64,000 nucleotides of DNA from Synchiropus splendidus (GCF_027744825.2 NC_071336.1:21151501-21215500), one strand, 5' to 3'; positions 11,581 through 24,965 are shown, counted from the first letter of the stretch. Numbers and translations: made by a program. The notes: generated from the sequence alone by a model not told the origin.

Positions 11581-14500
11581 GTTGATAACAACTGTAAATG
11601 ACTGTTATGGTTGAAAGACGTGTCCTCGATGTGGGCGGCTAATAACTTGTCCCAAGTTATCTACGACTCTTGCCTGGAAACGACGCACAAAGCAGCAGAT
11701 GGGAGGACTCTGGAGGACTTAGTCGGCGAAACCTACCCGATTCGCAATGGAACGTATGATATTGTTAAGCTAATAGTGAGATTGACGGACCCTGAGCGCC
11801 TCTGCGGTCAGCATGTGGGACAGAACCGGCAAGAGACCCATGTGAGGAGCGTTAAAGAGACAGGACCTCGGAATCTGCAGCCTAGTGCGCTCTACGTGGA
11901 CGGGAGGATGTACTACAACAACAATGCTCGGCACAGGACACACAAGCTCCTGGCTGCTGTTTATTTCCCTGCTGTATTCTGTGCTCGAGTTCTAAAAAAT
12001 GTTGGCTACTCGGGAAAAGCTGACTACTGTCCTTGTGATTAGACTGGTATGGTAACATGTGCAGAAAGTCAAATCTACTTTGATTCGATTAGAAATTTAA
12101 ATGGAAGGTTTAACACTAGATGGATTACGGTCTTGAAATTGACATTACATTTTGGCTATTACAGTTTGGTTTTCAGACAAGAATCACTATGTCGGTGAAT
12201 TTTTAATCGTCGCCACTCTCTGACAACTTAAGTACAAAAAAACACTTTAATTGCTTTGAAAGGTGGGATTGCTTTGTTAGAGAAGAGCCTGAGATCAAAT
12301 GAAATAAAGCCATTGAGTACAGTAATCTAGATTTCTGGACGGATCTAAGAAAACAACATCAAGGAAGAGTGCTGAACCTTTCAGCTAGAGCATATCCACT
12401 TGGCCCATTTCAGTTTAAACAGCAAGTAGTGTTCTATGCATTTGGGAATCCATATCTCAAATACATTGTTAAAAAATCGCGTCAACAGGAATTTTCTGCC
12501 ACTGCTTGATCAAATTAGTAGAGAAGGTAGGAAGGTCTCCTCTCAGTTGATCGGTGCTAATGACAATCTACACTGCTTAAACTAACAGTAAACTGTACTC
12601 ATGTTCTTTTCCCCTAAGTTAAATGTCCTTTTTCCGTATGACTTGACAAATGAATTTATTGGGAATTTGAAAAAGCCACAATTACAAGTAAAACTCTCAC
12701 AGGAACCCATGGCATGGTACTTCCAAATTTCTTGTTTTATTAATGGGTTGCAAATATTCAAAGTTACAACTTTTGTCTTCAAAATGACACCCTAGAAAAG
12801 CCTTGCTAGGCCAGGCAGGCTAAATCAACTCACCCAACATTATTTTCAGCTATCACATTACATTCACAATCCTCCCCACCGACTTCTTTTCCAAAAAAAA
12901 AAAAAAAAAAAAAGTTGTTTAACCCTGAAATAAAACATGGATACAGTTATGATGCCATTTTGGCTTCCAGGTTTTCCAAAGAACATTTGTAACTTGGGCT
13001 GGGTCTGGAAACTGCAAGAGATCTGTTAATTGACACAACTTTTGCATCATATCAACATTGAATAAATTTGCTATACTTTTTCACTCTGTTTAGAAATCTT
13101 TATATTATTTACTTACCAACTTCTAACAAGCTCAAAGCTTCAGATTTATTAAAAAACTAAAGATAAAAGAAGGCGGCTGAGTACATTTCACATTTCTTCG
13201 TTTCTTTCTCTTAAAAAAGTGTATAGGACTTTGCTCTTCTTTTGTCTGACATTTTCATACTTTATCTTACCTTTGGTCTCTTCTGTACTCCCAATTGTTT
13301 CTGCAAATGGACTTTTAGTTCACAAGAAGGAAGCAGTACCATTTGCTCATCCGGAAATCCCCAAAGCCACCCACTCAGATATGCTGGCTCAACAACATGT
13401 TTCATTTTCTTAAACTGGAAAAGTCGAGATTGACTGTTGACTGATGTCCCTCATGAACTAGAACCCATTCAGTTCATATGTAACACTGTATTGAACTTGC
13501 CAGTGATTTAAGATTTGTTTTTTTCAACTCTAGTTTTTCGTTTTGTTGATCCTTTCTGCTTTGTCTACTGTATCTTTGTATTGGAATATACAAACACACA
13601 TGACACACATATGACTGGCATGTAAATAAGGAAAGTTTTTTTTTTTTTTTCAAAAGTGGCAGCCATAGCTGAATCATGTTCTGACATGATTTGTTTCAAC
13701 TGTGGCAACAACCTTCTCAAGTGGTTCATTTAAGCTAGAGAGTAACCTGAGAGAGTAATTAAAAAGTTGAATGATCACTTTGTGGTCACTTAGAGGGATT
13801 TGGTTTACGCTTCAAAGTTACTGCTTCTATTTTGTTTGAAAATGTATTAACCTGAGGGTCTCATTACTCATTGTAATCACTGAAAAGATTTATCAGAAGT
13901 TCATAATAATAAAAAACCCTTTACATACTTGAAATGTAATGTGTATGTAAATAAATATTTCCACATTAACTGTGATATGTGTCCTCTCAATATCTCATAT
14001 TTCAGGATGACAATACAGTATTGCTGAAAGGTGGTTAAACATGAAGGTTAGAAATGGTTGCCGTGATTTTAGAGCGAGCTTAAAGAAAATACAAAAGAGG
14101 CCTTTAAATACATTGAACTGTCACTTGAATGTCATTTGTTGATGCTGTGTATACGGCTTATGTGTTTGTGACTGATCCCAGAACCAAAGTGAAGGAATAC
14201 ATTTACAGAATTCAGACAATGATGAAAGACAATGAACACAAAATCAAACCCATTACTAACATAAACTGCAAACATCAGACTCAATTTGACTGCATGTGCC
14301 CCAGGTCTTACTTTCTGGAGTTAGACAAACTTCAAATGCCTTCAATGTCAATCTGTTGCCAAAGCCAATCCTCCGACGACATTCCGATGCAAATGACCGC
14401 CGTCTCAGCAACAAAACAGTCTGGGATGGGGAGAAAATGCTGATGCACACGTTAAGTTGACCATTCCCACATCATTGATCCAGTAACTGACTCATTTGCA

Positions 14501-15835
14501 CGCCAATTCAGGCGCTGATCAAACACACAAACAGCTTTTCAGCAGGACAACACAGCTTAATCTGAACCATTTTTATGAATAGGGTTGCAAATGTCACATT
14601 TGATGGACCAACAACAAGCTGAACCCACAGAAGGGGGTTGGGATGTTTCGTTAGAAGTTGTAATCTGAGTGTAACTTGTAAAATCTACCTAAATCTCACC
14701 AGTGTGATGGAACAACAGGAATGTATGTATTTCAAAGCACCAACAAGATGACCAACGTAAAGTAAAGTAACCCACAAACTGTAAAACCAATTCATCTGAA
14801 CATACTTTGCCAACATAGATGGAAACATGATCACACGTCAACACAAATATTCATTGTTACACTGATATTGATACACTATTCCAGTCATTCAAACATGCAA
14901 ACAGAATCTCAATTTTAATTGTGAAGACAAGCCACTTTGTCTAATCTGCTGTAAAGAATAGTAGGTTAAACACAAGTACAACAAAGACATTTATAATGTT
15001 TGCCAGACCTCCTGGCATGCATTTCTAATATTGCTCCATACTTCTTCATCATGACAGTTTTTAAGTTTCTTCAATTTGATGTGTGTATTTTTGCATTGAT
15101 TTGTAATATTATTATTCACAAATAACTCCTTTCCCTGAAGGATCTTTCAGCAAGTTATTTAAAAACATCAAGTCAAGAATTGTCCTTCAGATATTGATGT
15201 TTTTTATTCTTTATCGGACCAAAAAAAACACTAATGTTCATGTATCAACTTCTGAAAGGTACGATTTTCCAAAACCATTTCAACATTTTTCTAGTTTCAT
15301 TTTATTGTATTAACACATTTATTATTTCCCACCCACCCCAGGATTGCTTGGAAATAATTTATTTTCCATGTTAATTTATTTTTCTCGCCATTATAAAAAA
15401 TGAAACAACTTATTCTTGCTCAGATGGTTTTCAGCAAATGAGATGTGTTTTCTTTTTTTAAGTTAACATAATCAAATATGGTGAACTCAATGAATTCAGG
15501 ATACTAAACCAATGTAAACACAAGATATCAAAGTAGGCCACGACAAAATAATTTAGATGTAAAACACTGTGTTTTAACAGACACAAACATGTTTTTTTCG
15601 ACCCTGTAAAACTAATTTAAATATCTAGCGGCCGATTACTGAGACGCGCCGACGCCCTTTAATTATGGGTGAAAGACGATTGGCTGAAAGTCGGACCCCC
15701 ACTTTACCTGTCCACACCCAGGCACGTCTTGAAAAAGGCCGGGAAATCGGGCCTCAGTGGGCTTCTCCGCGGCCAGTGCCATTGGACCGTGCAGCGTACC
15801 TCACACGTTCACACGCATTTGAGCTCAACTGCGGC
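11581..15835. other. Intergenic region between ipo4 and nanog
   Basis: The two genes diverge from here. The first 450 bases are less AT rich and presumably contain the ipo4 promoter. They also hold a 143-codon plus-strand open frame (11611-12042) that resembles nothing I know. The rest is AT-rich sequence with homopolymer runs (for example poly-A near 12895-12913) and no recognisable exon. Nanog promoter and leader sequence should lie at its right end. Confidence 0.6.
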
Positions 15836-17570
15836 ATGGCTGACTGGAAGCTTGGCTACAACTACAACGCGTCCTACCATGCCTACGCTTACGGCTACCT
15901 CTACCCACATGGAGCGGAGCAGAGCGGGAACATGGCCGGCTGGACCGACAACGAAGTGGTGGACCTGAGCGGCTACAGCTCCGCGGGCTTCTACGCGACT
16001 GTAGCCCAACCACCCGATGAATCTCCCCCGGATAGTCCGGAGGTGGACGTGGTCAATGGTCACTACCAAGCGCCCGGCCAACTGTACCACCCCGAGCAAC
16101 ACCGAACGCCTTACAGCCCGGAAGGGAGCGGGAGGTCCGGGAGCGATGGAGTGAGCGACTCGGAAGTACACGCTTCTCCCGGTAAGTGAACGCAACACGG
16201 GCATTAGCGTTTATCAGTTAGCGCGACGCTGCGAGATTCGTTTCGCACAATTTTATTCCGATTTTTTCTACACTCTACTGATACTCCTCTCTCATAAATG
16301 ATGTTATTGTGTGTGGTATTGTAATGAAATTACAGTATCACAGGAAGAATTATAATTCTTTTTTTATTTTTTTCCAATTTTTAAACTGGTCAATATGTGT
16401 TTGTTGCAAAAATCAACCAAATATATCCAATCTTCTTCCAGAGTCATGGAACTCAACAAGCAGTGGAGAAGGGCACATCCAGCTCCCAGATTTCACCTCA
16501 TGGACGAGGAAGCGACACGACGATGAGGTCAGCAGCATCAGTAGCAGCAGCAGTGGTGGGAGTCCGGAGACCAGAGAGATTCCAAGCTCGATCACGCTGG
16601 CGCCTCAAACGCTCCCCCCAAACCATGATGACACAGTCAACTACACCCCACCTCAAATACCCGTCTCTGTGCCAAAGAAGAAGGGCAACACTTCTTCTAA
16701 AGTGAAGGCACGTGTGTCTTTCACCGAGAGTCAGATGAACACTCTTGGTCAGTGCTTCAGTGTGCAGAGATACCTCACCCCAGCCGAGATGAAGAACATC
16801 GCCGAGCTGACTGGGCTCACTTACAAACAGGTGAGTCCACTTGTTCTTCAGGGGTCTTCTTACTTGAAACTAAATGTGCGCTTGCTGTAGGTGAAAACCT
16901 GGTTTCAAAACCGGAGGATGAAGCTGAAGAGACACCAGAGAGACAATGGCTGGTTGTCCGAGCGATCCATGGCAAACAAGGATGGACAGGTTCGTGGAAC
17001 GGTCATCGCCAGTGTCCAAAATCCTCTTCAAAATGTAAATGTAAGTTTGTTTGTTTTTTCCTCTTTTGTCTTGCCAATATGTCCTGCTGCATCAATAGCA
17101 GTGCTATAGAGGCTCAGACACACAGCAACACGTCCACATTGGAGGCCTAATCCAAGTCTTGATTTTTGGCCTTAAAGGCAGGATGAAACATGCTTAATAT
17201 TTGTTGCATCATGCATCGCTTATACCCACTGTTTCTACCTGTAACTAAAAAAAAAAACCTGTTTGTGTTGCAGTATCAAGGTGAAGCCAAGCCAGAGCAG
17301 AAAACTCATTTCAACCAACACACAATGCCAATGGCACAGAACGTCGCCCTCTATCTGGCTGCCATGGGAAACACAAATGGACCTGCTGGATACCCCTCAT
17401 GGCCCATGGGCTCGCTCCAGACTGGAGTGCCACCAAAAGCCCAGACCCCTACTTGGCATATGGCCCCTGGACTACACCATTTCGACCACAACCACAGTGC
17501 TTTCAGCACAACAGGCCATGTTTCCGAACCAGGCAAAACGGCAGAATCTGTGAGCAGCCCTTGTGTATAG
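15836..17570 (+). CDS. nanog: Homeobox transcription factor Nanog
   Basis: Nanog is a homeodomain factor of pluripotent cells; in fish it is maternal and drives zygotic genome activation and extra-embryonic tissue. Four exons join exactly: 15836-16181 (donor GTAAGT), 16442-16830, 16891-17040 and 17274-17570, giving 393 residues. The N terminus (MADWKLGYNYNASYHAYAYG) is tyrosine rich, followed by Ser/Pro-rich sequence. The homeodomain spans roughly residues 207-268 across the exon 2/3 junction and has F8, L16, F20 and the recognition-helix motif KQVKTWFQNRRMKLKR with W48, F49 and N51. FSVQRYLTPAEMK is typical of fish Nanog. Positions 17 and 19 are Gly and Cys (Arg at 19 in human). The C terminus has no mammalian-type tryptophan repeat. 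An in-frame upstream ATG at 15665 could add 57 residues, but MADW is the usual fish start. Confidence 0.95.
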
Positions 17571-18887
17571 GCATGTGGCGACAAGCATTTATGTAAATGT
17601 TGTTTATACTCTCTTCTACACTTACCCTCATTTGACATAGTGCATTTTTCAGACTGGGTGTAATTAAGATTTTATTCAGTCTTGTTTTTGAAAGTTTTTA
17701 CCCTATTTTTATATGCAAATGCTAACCATGTTCTGTTCTTTGCACTTATTGAAGGTTCCAGCTAGCATGCTCCCCACACATGCATTGATTTTGGCAAAGT
17801 GCGGAATATATGCACACATTGTACATTCTATTTTTTTCTATAAAAAAAGTTCCTGTGGCAACTTCCATAATGTCTCTTTGTGTCCTGCTTTATGGATTGG
17901 GTCTGCTCAAATCTCATTACAGCATGCACTGAAAAACACTAATTTTTCACTGTACAATACAATTTAATGTAGATTATGGTTTTAATAACAGTTATCCCTG
18001 GATGATCATTTGTTGTTGGAAAAAGCAGACTAACGAGGATGAGTGAAGTTAATGATTTACTGATAGTACTGCAAGTATATCATGTAGAAAATGTTTATTT
18101 TGCTTAAAAAACATAGCAATGCCTTCACTATCAAACAATATGTTCAATATGTTTGAACACACCTCGAGGCCAGGCCTTTTGTCTACATACATATCTGAAA
18201 TTTGAAAGACAGATGGAGTAATTGAGAGTAAACGGGATCTAATCTGAGCAGAAAACCTTCATGTCACTCACTTTGTGAGATGAAATGTTCTTCCCCAGCC
18301 ACCATGAAGAGAAAATGCAGGGTGTCTCCCAAGCTAGACCAACTTCATTCCTGTTTATGGCATAGGCAGCTTGACAAGGCTGCGGTAGAAAAGCTCCTTC
18401 ATGACTAAATGGAAAAAGAACCAAGCATTCTCACATAGAGAAGCATTTCCTGGCTAGTATTCTCACAGTGCGACATGTCCTTCACCCTAGAACCTCATGA
18501 CATTTTCCACAATAAAGTAAATCGTCACAAAAAAAGTGATATATGCAACACTTGATCACTCTGGGGAAATAAATTTAATCAGCACGACGGGATTTCACAC
18601 CACATGTCTAACTGCAACCTGCGAAGAAAACAACACTTCTCAAACTGCCATTATAAAATCATTTTTGACACACGTCCCTTTGTCCGGCCACTTCATCATT
18701 AAATACAGAAAGAAGCCCCTCCCCATTCAAGTCTCACATACTCCAGCATTCACAGCTCGTATAGTTCAGGTAAAAGTCGAAGGCCTCTGTTTCTCTTCTC
18801 CCTGATCCACTGGAGAGTCTGTGACCGAAGCCTGTCTTTCTACAGCAAGGACCAGCCGTTATCGCTTCAGCAGCTTCTCGTCTGCGC
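17571..18887. other. Region between convergent nanog and tm9sf1
   Basis: It contains the nanog 3' untranslated region and the 3' untranslated end of tm9sf1, with no additional exon seen. It is AT rich with short homopolymers. The only open frames are short and do not resemble known proteins. Confidence 0.5.
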
Positions 18888-21800
18888 TCAGTCCATCTTG
18901 AGGCTGCGGTAGATGTAGCGAATGAAGGCGAGCGAAGACCAGAAGGAGATGCTGCCCAGCATCAGGGAGAAGACGAATGCCGTCAGCAGAGAGTAGCCGA
19001 AGAACTCTGTGCTTTGCACTAGGCCACTCATCGACGAGCGATTCTTGTAGTAGAAAACAGAGTAAACAAAGATGAAGATTCCGGTGGAGCCGGTGCTGAG
19101 GACGCTGCGCCACCACCATCTGTAGTCCTCCCCAGACAGCAGGAAGTAGGTGAGCGCCACTGAGATGCACGCCCCCACTGACAGGAGGATGGCGAAGACA
19201 CACAACAAGATTCCATACAGGGTGTAATGTTCTCTTCCCCAAACAGTGGCAAAGATGTAGTACAGCTCCACTGAGATGGCACTGAGGGACAGAATCAATG
19301 GATGCAAAAGATTCATAAAACCATACTGACATCTTTCATTCTTTGTTTTACTTAAAATGTCTGGCTGTCAATTTACACTTTTTGCTCACCTGAACGGCAA
19401 GAAGCCACCGATGGCCATGTGCACGGCGGTGTGTTTGTACCACGGCTGAGCCGGAATTTGTCTGGAGATGTTGCGCGTGCGGCACGGGGCCTGGAAGCTG
19501 CCCGCGCGGTTCTTTCCCACGATGCCGCCGATGACAGTCAGCGGGAAGCCAACCAATATCCAGGCAGCTAGCAGGAGCAGAACGGTGGTGACCGGCAAGG
19601 CCTGAGTGGAGCCGCACCACCAGTGGATTGAGTTCACAATGCTCCATGTTAGGAAAAGAGGAGCTGTGCGGGAGACGTAAAAAGTTAGCATATTATATGT
19701 CATAACAATATTAGCAAGTCAAGTCTTCATAAAGCATGTTTAAAAAAAAAGTAGAGCAAAATATACAAAACATATAATGAATTAACTATAACGCACCAGA
19801 AAAAAGGGTCGATGTGAGGATGATGTTCCAAACCCATCGCTGTCCATTAATTTGTGTGTAAAAGCTACAAGAAACGTATCCTGACACGCAGCTGGTCAAC
19901 GCGTACAGGACGATAGCAGCGGAGTTGATGGCGCCATGACGATGCACGTTGAACATTCCCAGCAATGCCATGATGATGATCCCTGTGGAAAGGAAAGTAA
20001 TCTGTAAGCTGTGCAAGTCAAACTGCAGCAGTGTAGTTGGTCAGATGCCCACCAGTGGCAAGGGTAAGGAACTGAGCCCCCACCCCCAGGACGGCACACA
20101 GAAGACTCTTGTAGGGCGGAAACCTGAAGACGTCCGTGTGGATGATCTTCCAGCCGTTGTCACTGTGGTCCATATCATCACAGCCACCCTCCTCCTCAAC
20201 GTTGTATCTGCAATGAAGCATGAAAATGAAACATGAAAAGGATGCTGAATTGGTCTATATGGTTAATTCCTCAGATGTCCACTGATATTATATTGTCAGT
20301 AGAAAAACAAGCAAACATTGCATTGAGGAATTACATTTGTTTGACTCCTTGCTTATGACTCTGATCTGAATTTCAACAGGTATCTCGACTTTGCATAAAG
20401 GTGTTCCATGGGCTCCATGACATAATTCATTCAAAGACACCATTTGAATGGTGAATAACTATCGAACATTGAGTGTAAATTTTCGTTTTCATATGCATGA
20501 ACATAATGAGGGGAGATGAAGATGTAAACAAGCTGAAAGTTGAGCGAGATACAGGCAAAGATTATGGTTTCTGTGACAAAGAAGAGTTGTTTGTTTCTAT
20601 CAAAAGACCTGACTTATTTGAACCATATGATTTTAGAAGGAATAATGAATGGTGATGGGTCTGAAGGTTAATAGATGGCCCTGAACACTGAAAGGTAATA
20701 TACAAAACACCTCACCCTAGCACATAAACAAGGGGACATACTCATTTTTTTTATACATTGATACCATCTTGAGCTGCTTTTGTTTGAAATGTTTGGTATG
20801 ACAGTTGGTTTCAGAACCAGTTTAAGGACATGCATATATGTTCACTGGAAGAATTAGAAAACCTAGCCACTATGAGACGTTCCGACATTTCTTTGACGGT
20901 GGGGAAGCTAACTAGTTAGTTTACATCAACACTACATGGATCAGCCAACAGGAAAGTCACCTCATGACATCATACTATGGTGTCTCTGGACATTGCAAAG
21001 AGCAACACACCATTCAATTTGAATTCACACAGAAATTGTTACATTCAACAGAAGACCATTTCAGGCTGAATATTTACGTCTCCAGCATCTGGTCACTGAT
21101 GCTTAAAATGTAAACACTACAGCAGGTTCTTCAACTAACCTGGCAAAGTCGTTCTTCAGGACTCGCATGAGAATAATGATGACGAAACCCAGCAGCAGCA
21201 CCACCAGCACCAGTGAGTTAATGATGGACAACCAGTGGATCTCCAGCGTTTTGGGAAAGAAGGAGTAGTCTCTGAGGCGTTCAGCTCTACGTGAATAAGG
21301 CAACGAAGACTCGAACCAGCGCACGCTATAGGTGTGCGTAATGGTCAAGTTTCGGCTGCCAACTCCCACTCCGACCCCAGCTGACCCGGCACCCTCTTCC
21401 AGAGGGACTGGTTTGACGTCCTTCACCGATACATTGGCGAAGATCACAGAATCCCCGTTGTACTCGATATTAAAGTCCAAGTGGTTCCATAGATCCACCT
21501 GTTGATGGAAAAATGAAGTTATAAATGGTCCCAAATTCCTTAAAAGAGTACGTCAACAAATAATGACAAAAGTAGTACTGAAGCAAAACGTTGAAAAAAC
21601 TACTAAGATGCTGATTTAAGTTTGTGAGTGTCAAGGCTGACAATGTGATCTATTAGGAAGTGGTCCTGTGAAATGTAGTGGATGGAGTTTCAAAAGATTT
21701 AAAAAACACTTTGAGTAAATCACTTTGCTTTAAATCCACACAGCACATCGCTGATGAAGTATATTGCATTTAATTTTTTTTTTAATTTAAACTAAAACTA

Positions 21801-22543
21801 ACAGAGTCAGAAACCCAATGCTCCACACTAAATGTTTGTGGAGTATGACTGACACATTACCTTGTGAGTGTGAGGCAACAGGCCTCCTTCTTCCAAGTAT
21901 CCAACGAATCCCCAAATGGGAATGTCATCCAGGACAAACTCAAAGTAGTACAACTCCTCAATAGCTTCCCGAAGTTGCTCAACCTGAAGAACATGCATGC
22001 AGTATGTTACCCATCATTTCATTAATTCACAAGGAAAAAAAGTGTCAGGAAATTTACAATTTAACTGTGTGCGTATGGCAATGAATGGACGCACCACTTT
22101 CACCTGTATTAACAAACATTTCACTGAAGGTTTTATTAGCCATTAGAACAAGGATGTGTGTACCTGCTCTCCTGATAAGGTGAGTTTACAAAGAGTTTTT
22201 TTCTCCACGTTCTCTCTGAATTTGATGTGATATAAAGACTCTGCCATCCTGTCACCATCCAAAACCTCTCCCAAACTCAGAGATTTGTGATGCACCTGTG
22301 AAGGACATGTTACAATGAATCTATATAGTTGAATGAATATAGAAATGAACAGCAAAAAAAAAGTGGGGAAAAAAGACTAACCTTCTGTGGTCTGCAAACC
22401 GGCAGGGTGTAATAGTGATATGTCTCCTGGGGGTTATGATAAGGGCCCACTTTGTTAACATAGAGAGTCACGTTATCCCCCTGCTTGAAGCCCACTGCCC
22501 AGCCACAGACAAGGCTGAGGAGCCAAATGGACTTCAGGTCCAT
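18888..22543 (-). CDS. tm9sf1: Transmembrane 9 superfamily member 1 (nonaspanin)
   Basis: Nonaspanins are nine-pass proteins of endosomes, Golgi and autophagosomes, involved in membrane protein sorting; TM9SF1 has been linked to autophagy. Eight exons on the minus strand join in frame: 22382-22543, 22164-22295, 21861-21983, 21140-21498, 20053-20207, 19797-19982, 19390-19663 and 18888-19281, for 594 residues (human 606). Residues 1-18 form a signal peptide ([18 protein letters not shown]). The large lumenal domain contains [14 protein letters not shown] and [19 protein letters not shown]. The first membrane segment follows [10 protein letters not shown], and eight more lie in exons 5-8. The C terminus ends SLKMD, close to the KxD-type Golgi-retention signal of the family. 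Matching to human TM9SF1 is near-continuous, so the paralogue assignment is firm. The gene converges on nanog and diverges from fen1. Confidence 0.98.
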
Positions 22544-24965
22544 TTTCCTGAGGTGACCTCCTGTTCTACAGTGTCAAACTTTGTAAGAGAATGAGACAAA
22601 ATGGGAAAATTAATTCACAAGCCGGTAACAACAGATTTTTTTTTTGTCAAGCATTTACATATTTTGTAAGCAATATTTTGACAGGGAACTGTTTGCAGTG
22701 TCACAACACATTTTGAACTGCATTTGCACGATAGTTTCATTTCCTGACCTGAAGGTGAAAAAGATCAGCAGCTACTTCATACATCGTGTTAAATGTCTCC
22801 CAGGATCACAGCACACGCTTCACATTGTTGCATCGCTGGCACGGTTTCAAGAAAGTAACACACCATTTGTAGGAAATCTAAACAGATCGACGACATTCAA
22901 AATTACAACTACAAGCATATTATTTTAGAATGAATTAAATGATAAACTAATGGTCCACTCAAAAGCAAGGTTTCTGATCACTGAACCAGATAAAAAACAA
23001 AACTGAAGTGTATTATAACCACATAACTTTGGTATTTGAATATGGGGATGGATGCTAAATTGGTTTGAATTAATGTTATATGACTGGTGACTAAGACTCT
23101 TCTCACAGCTTTATGTTAGGTTTCCGCTGGCCAAAAACAAATGAAAAAAACCCACGTCTCGCTCATACATGTTTACCTTGGCACAATAATATGTGCAACA
23201 ACCACACCTCGAACCACTGATCTGTTATAGATGTTATAATTCAGCTATTAACTAGCGTGATAGCCACTTATTACACAGTGTTTAATATTAAAATGGACAA
23301 ACATGACCTCACCTTCTAGGAAAAATAGAGGGGATCTCGAATTTCAAGTACCTACAAGAGTAATTATTAGAATTACTTAAGTTTCGAGATGCAACTTGAG
23401 TAACAAATATAGCAAAGTGCGTGGCATAGATAGTAGAAAGACCCAACTGAACGTTATCGGTGATGAGAACATGGATTCAGTCGAGTTCTACAGACCGTCC
23501 ACAGTTCAATCGAGTCAATGACACTTAATTCGAGTAATTCAAAAGTCAGTTTGCACTGAATAAACGACGAGAGAGCCAAATGTATAATCATGTGGACTAT
23601 AACTAGTCTACGTTTGATGAGAAGGTGTGGCTGGAAATAAAGATTTAAAGACAGATATAGGTATAAAAATCGGTAAATACTGAAGCATACCGAAACCCGC
23701 GCTGCTTCAGCGCAAGATGCGAGATGCGATCAAACCTGTCCTTCCACCGGGTCTGTAGAAGCGAGTCGAGGCCCCGGAAGATCTCTGCACTCCGGTCTGA
23801 GATACTGGAGCTCAAACTCGGTATTTGTTCAAACACATGTTGCCCAATTCACAAGACAGCATCTTGGGAGTCGTATACATATCCCCCCTGAAGCTAGGTA
23901 GTTTGGTCAATGTGCACCATAAAGCGTCCGATTCCACGTCACCTTAAAAACAAAATCACGACAGCCCGAGCGAGTTTTCCGGGGTGGGCGGAGAAGCTAA
24001 AACACACCTCCGATACGGTCAGATAGCACTGACTAATCCCTTCTTCCCGGCCGCACGCCACGATAAATACTCACTGTAATCCACACGTCGGGTAGCAGTG
24101 GTACCAAAAACATTCAGACGCTTTATTTTCACCTGCAGCCTGTAACGTTGCTCCGCTGCACATCTTCCTGTCCTAAGCGCAGTGAGACGAGACCTGTGCA
24201 ATCGCTCACAGATCCAGCAGCGCAGTGCTGTGATATGTCAGTGACGATCCGCAGCTCGACGTTTTGGTTAGTAATGCCTGCCTTGTTATTTCCCGCGAAA
24301 CCACCGCACGTCCTGGGGGCTTGCACGGGCAGCAGTGTTCTCTTTATACGTATGTATTCCGATAAAACTTGAATTAGACGTGAAGGACTTGATAGTTTAG
24401 GACAACGTCTATGAAAGGAGCATGAGAACCGGTTCCGTGGTGATGTAACTTTCCCGGATTAGCCGAGAATTTCCCGAGACCAACCACTGTTTATCTAAAA
24501 GTTGGCGGGTCGTGTGAAAGCTTGTTTTAAAAACTAAGGCTTATAAAGCTTCTCAGCGGCCGTTAACTCGTCGTTCAAGTACAGGGCTTCCGTTCGGGGA
24601 GTCCATGGTTTTGCTGAACTCAAAACCGTTATCAGTGCGTTGTTCGCTTGCCTTGATCTTTACGGTGGCATCCCGTTTACTCGACCACAGATGATGCTTT
24701 AACTTTAAGAAAGCTTTTTTTCATCTCCAGTAATATTATTGTGACTGTTGCGTCTTATTTATACAACAGTACTACACTGTACTGGCATGCTATCTGAAAT
24801 ATTATTCAATAAATTCAGTCAAACTCAAGAAAAAATGGTTTTATTCCTTGGCCAATTCAATTTCAAGCACAGTCTTTAATGAGGCTTATTGTTCCCTTCT
24901 GGTTCCGTGATCGCATGTCTCATGTTGAGTTAAATTGCAGATTGTGTGGACCTCACTTGATCACC
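22544..24965. other. Divergent promoter region of tm9sf1 and fen1
   Basis: No coding exon is visible. From about 23690 to 24620 the sequence becomes rich in CpG dinucleotides compared with its flanks, which suggests a CpG-island-like shared or paired promoter. Untranslated first exons of both genes are likely here but cannot be placed from sequence alone. Confidence 0.5.
24502..24509 (+). promoter_or_regulatory. Candidate E2F site TTGGCGGG
   Basis: TTGGCGGG matches the E2F consensus (TTSSCGS type). It lies in the CpG-rich segment about 460 bases upstream of the fen1 ATG, with further TTCCCG motifs around 24451 and 24471. Mammalian FEN1 is S-phase regulated, so an E2F element is plausible. 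A single short motif is weak evidence. Confidence 0.35.

Noticed and set aside
15669..16204. Alternative frames over nanog exon 1 (99-131 codons, both strands)
   Set aside because: They are shadows of the real nanog frame in GC-rich coding DNA and have no family resemblance.
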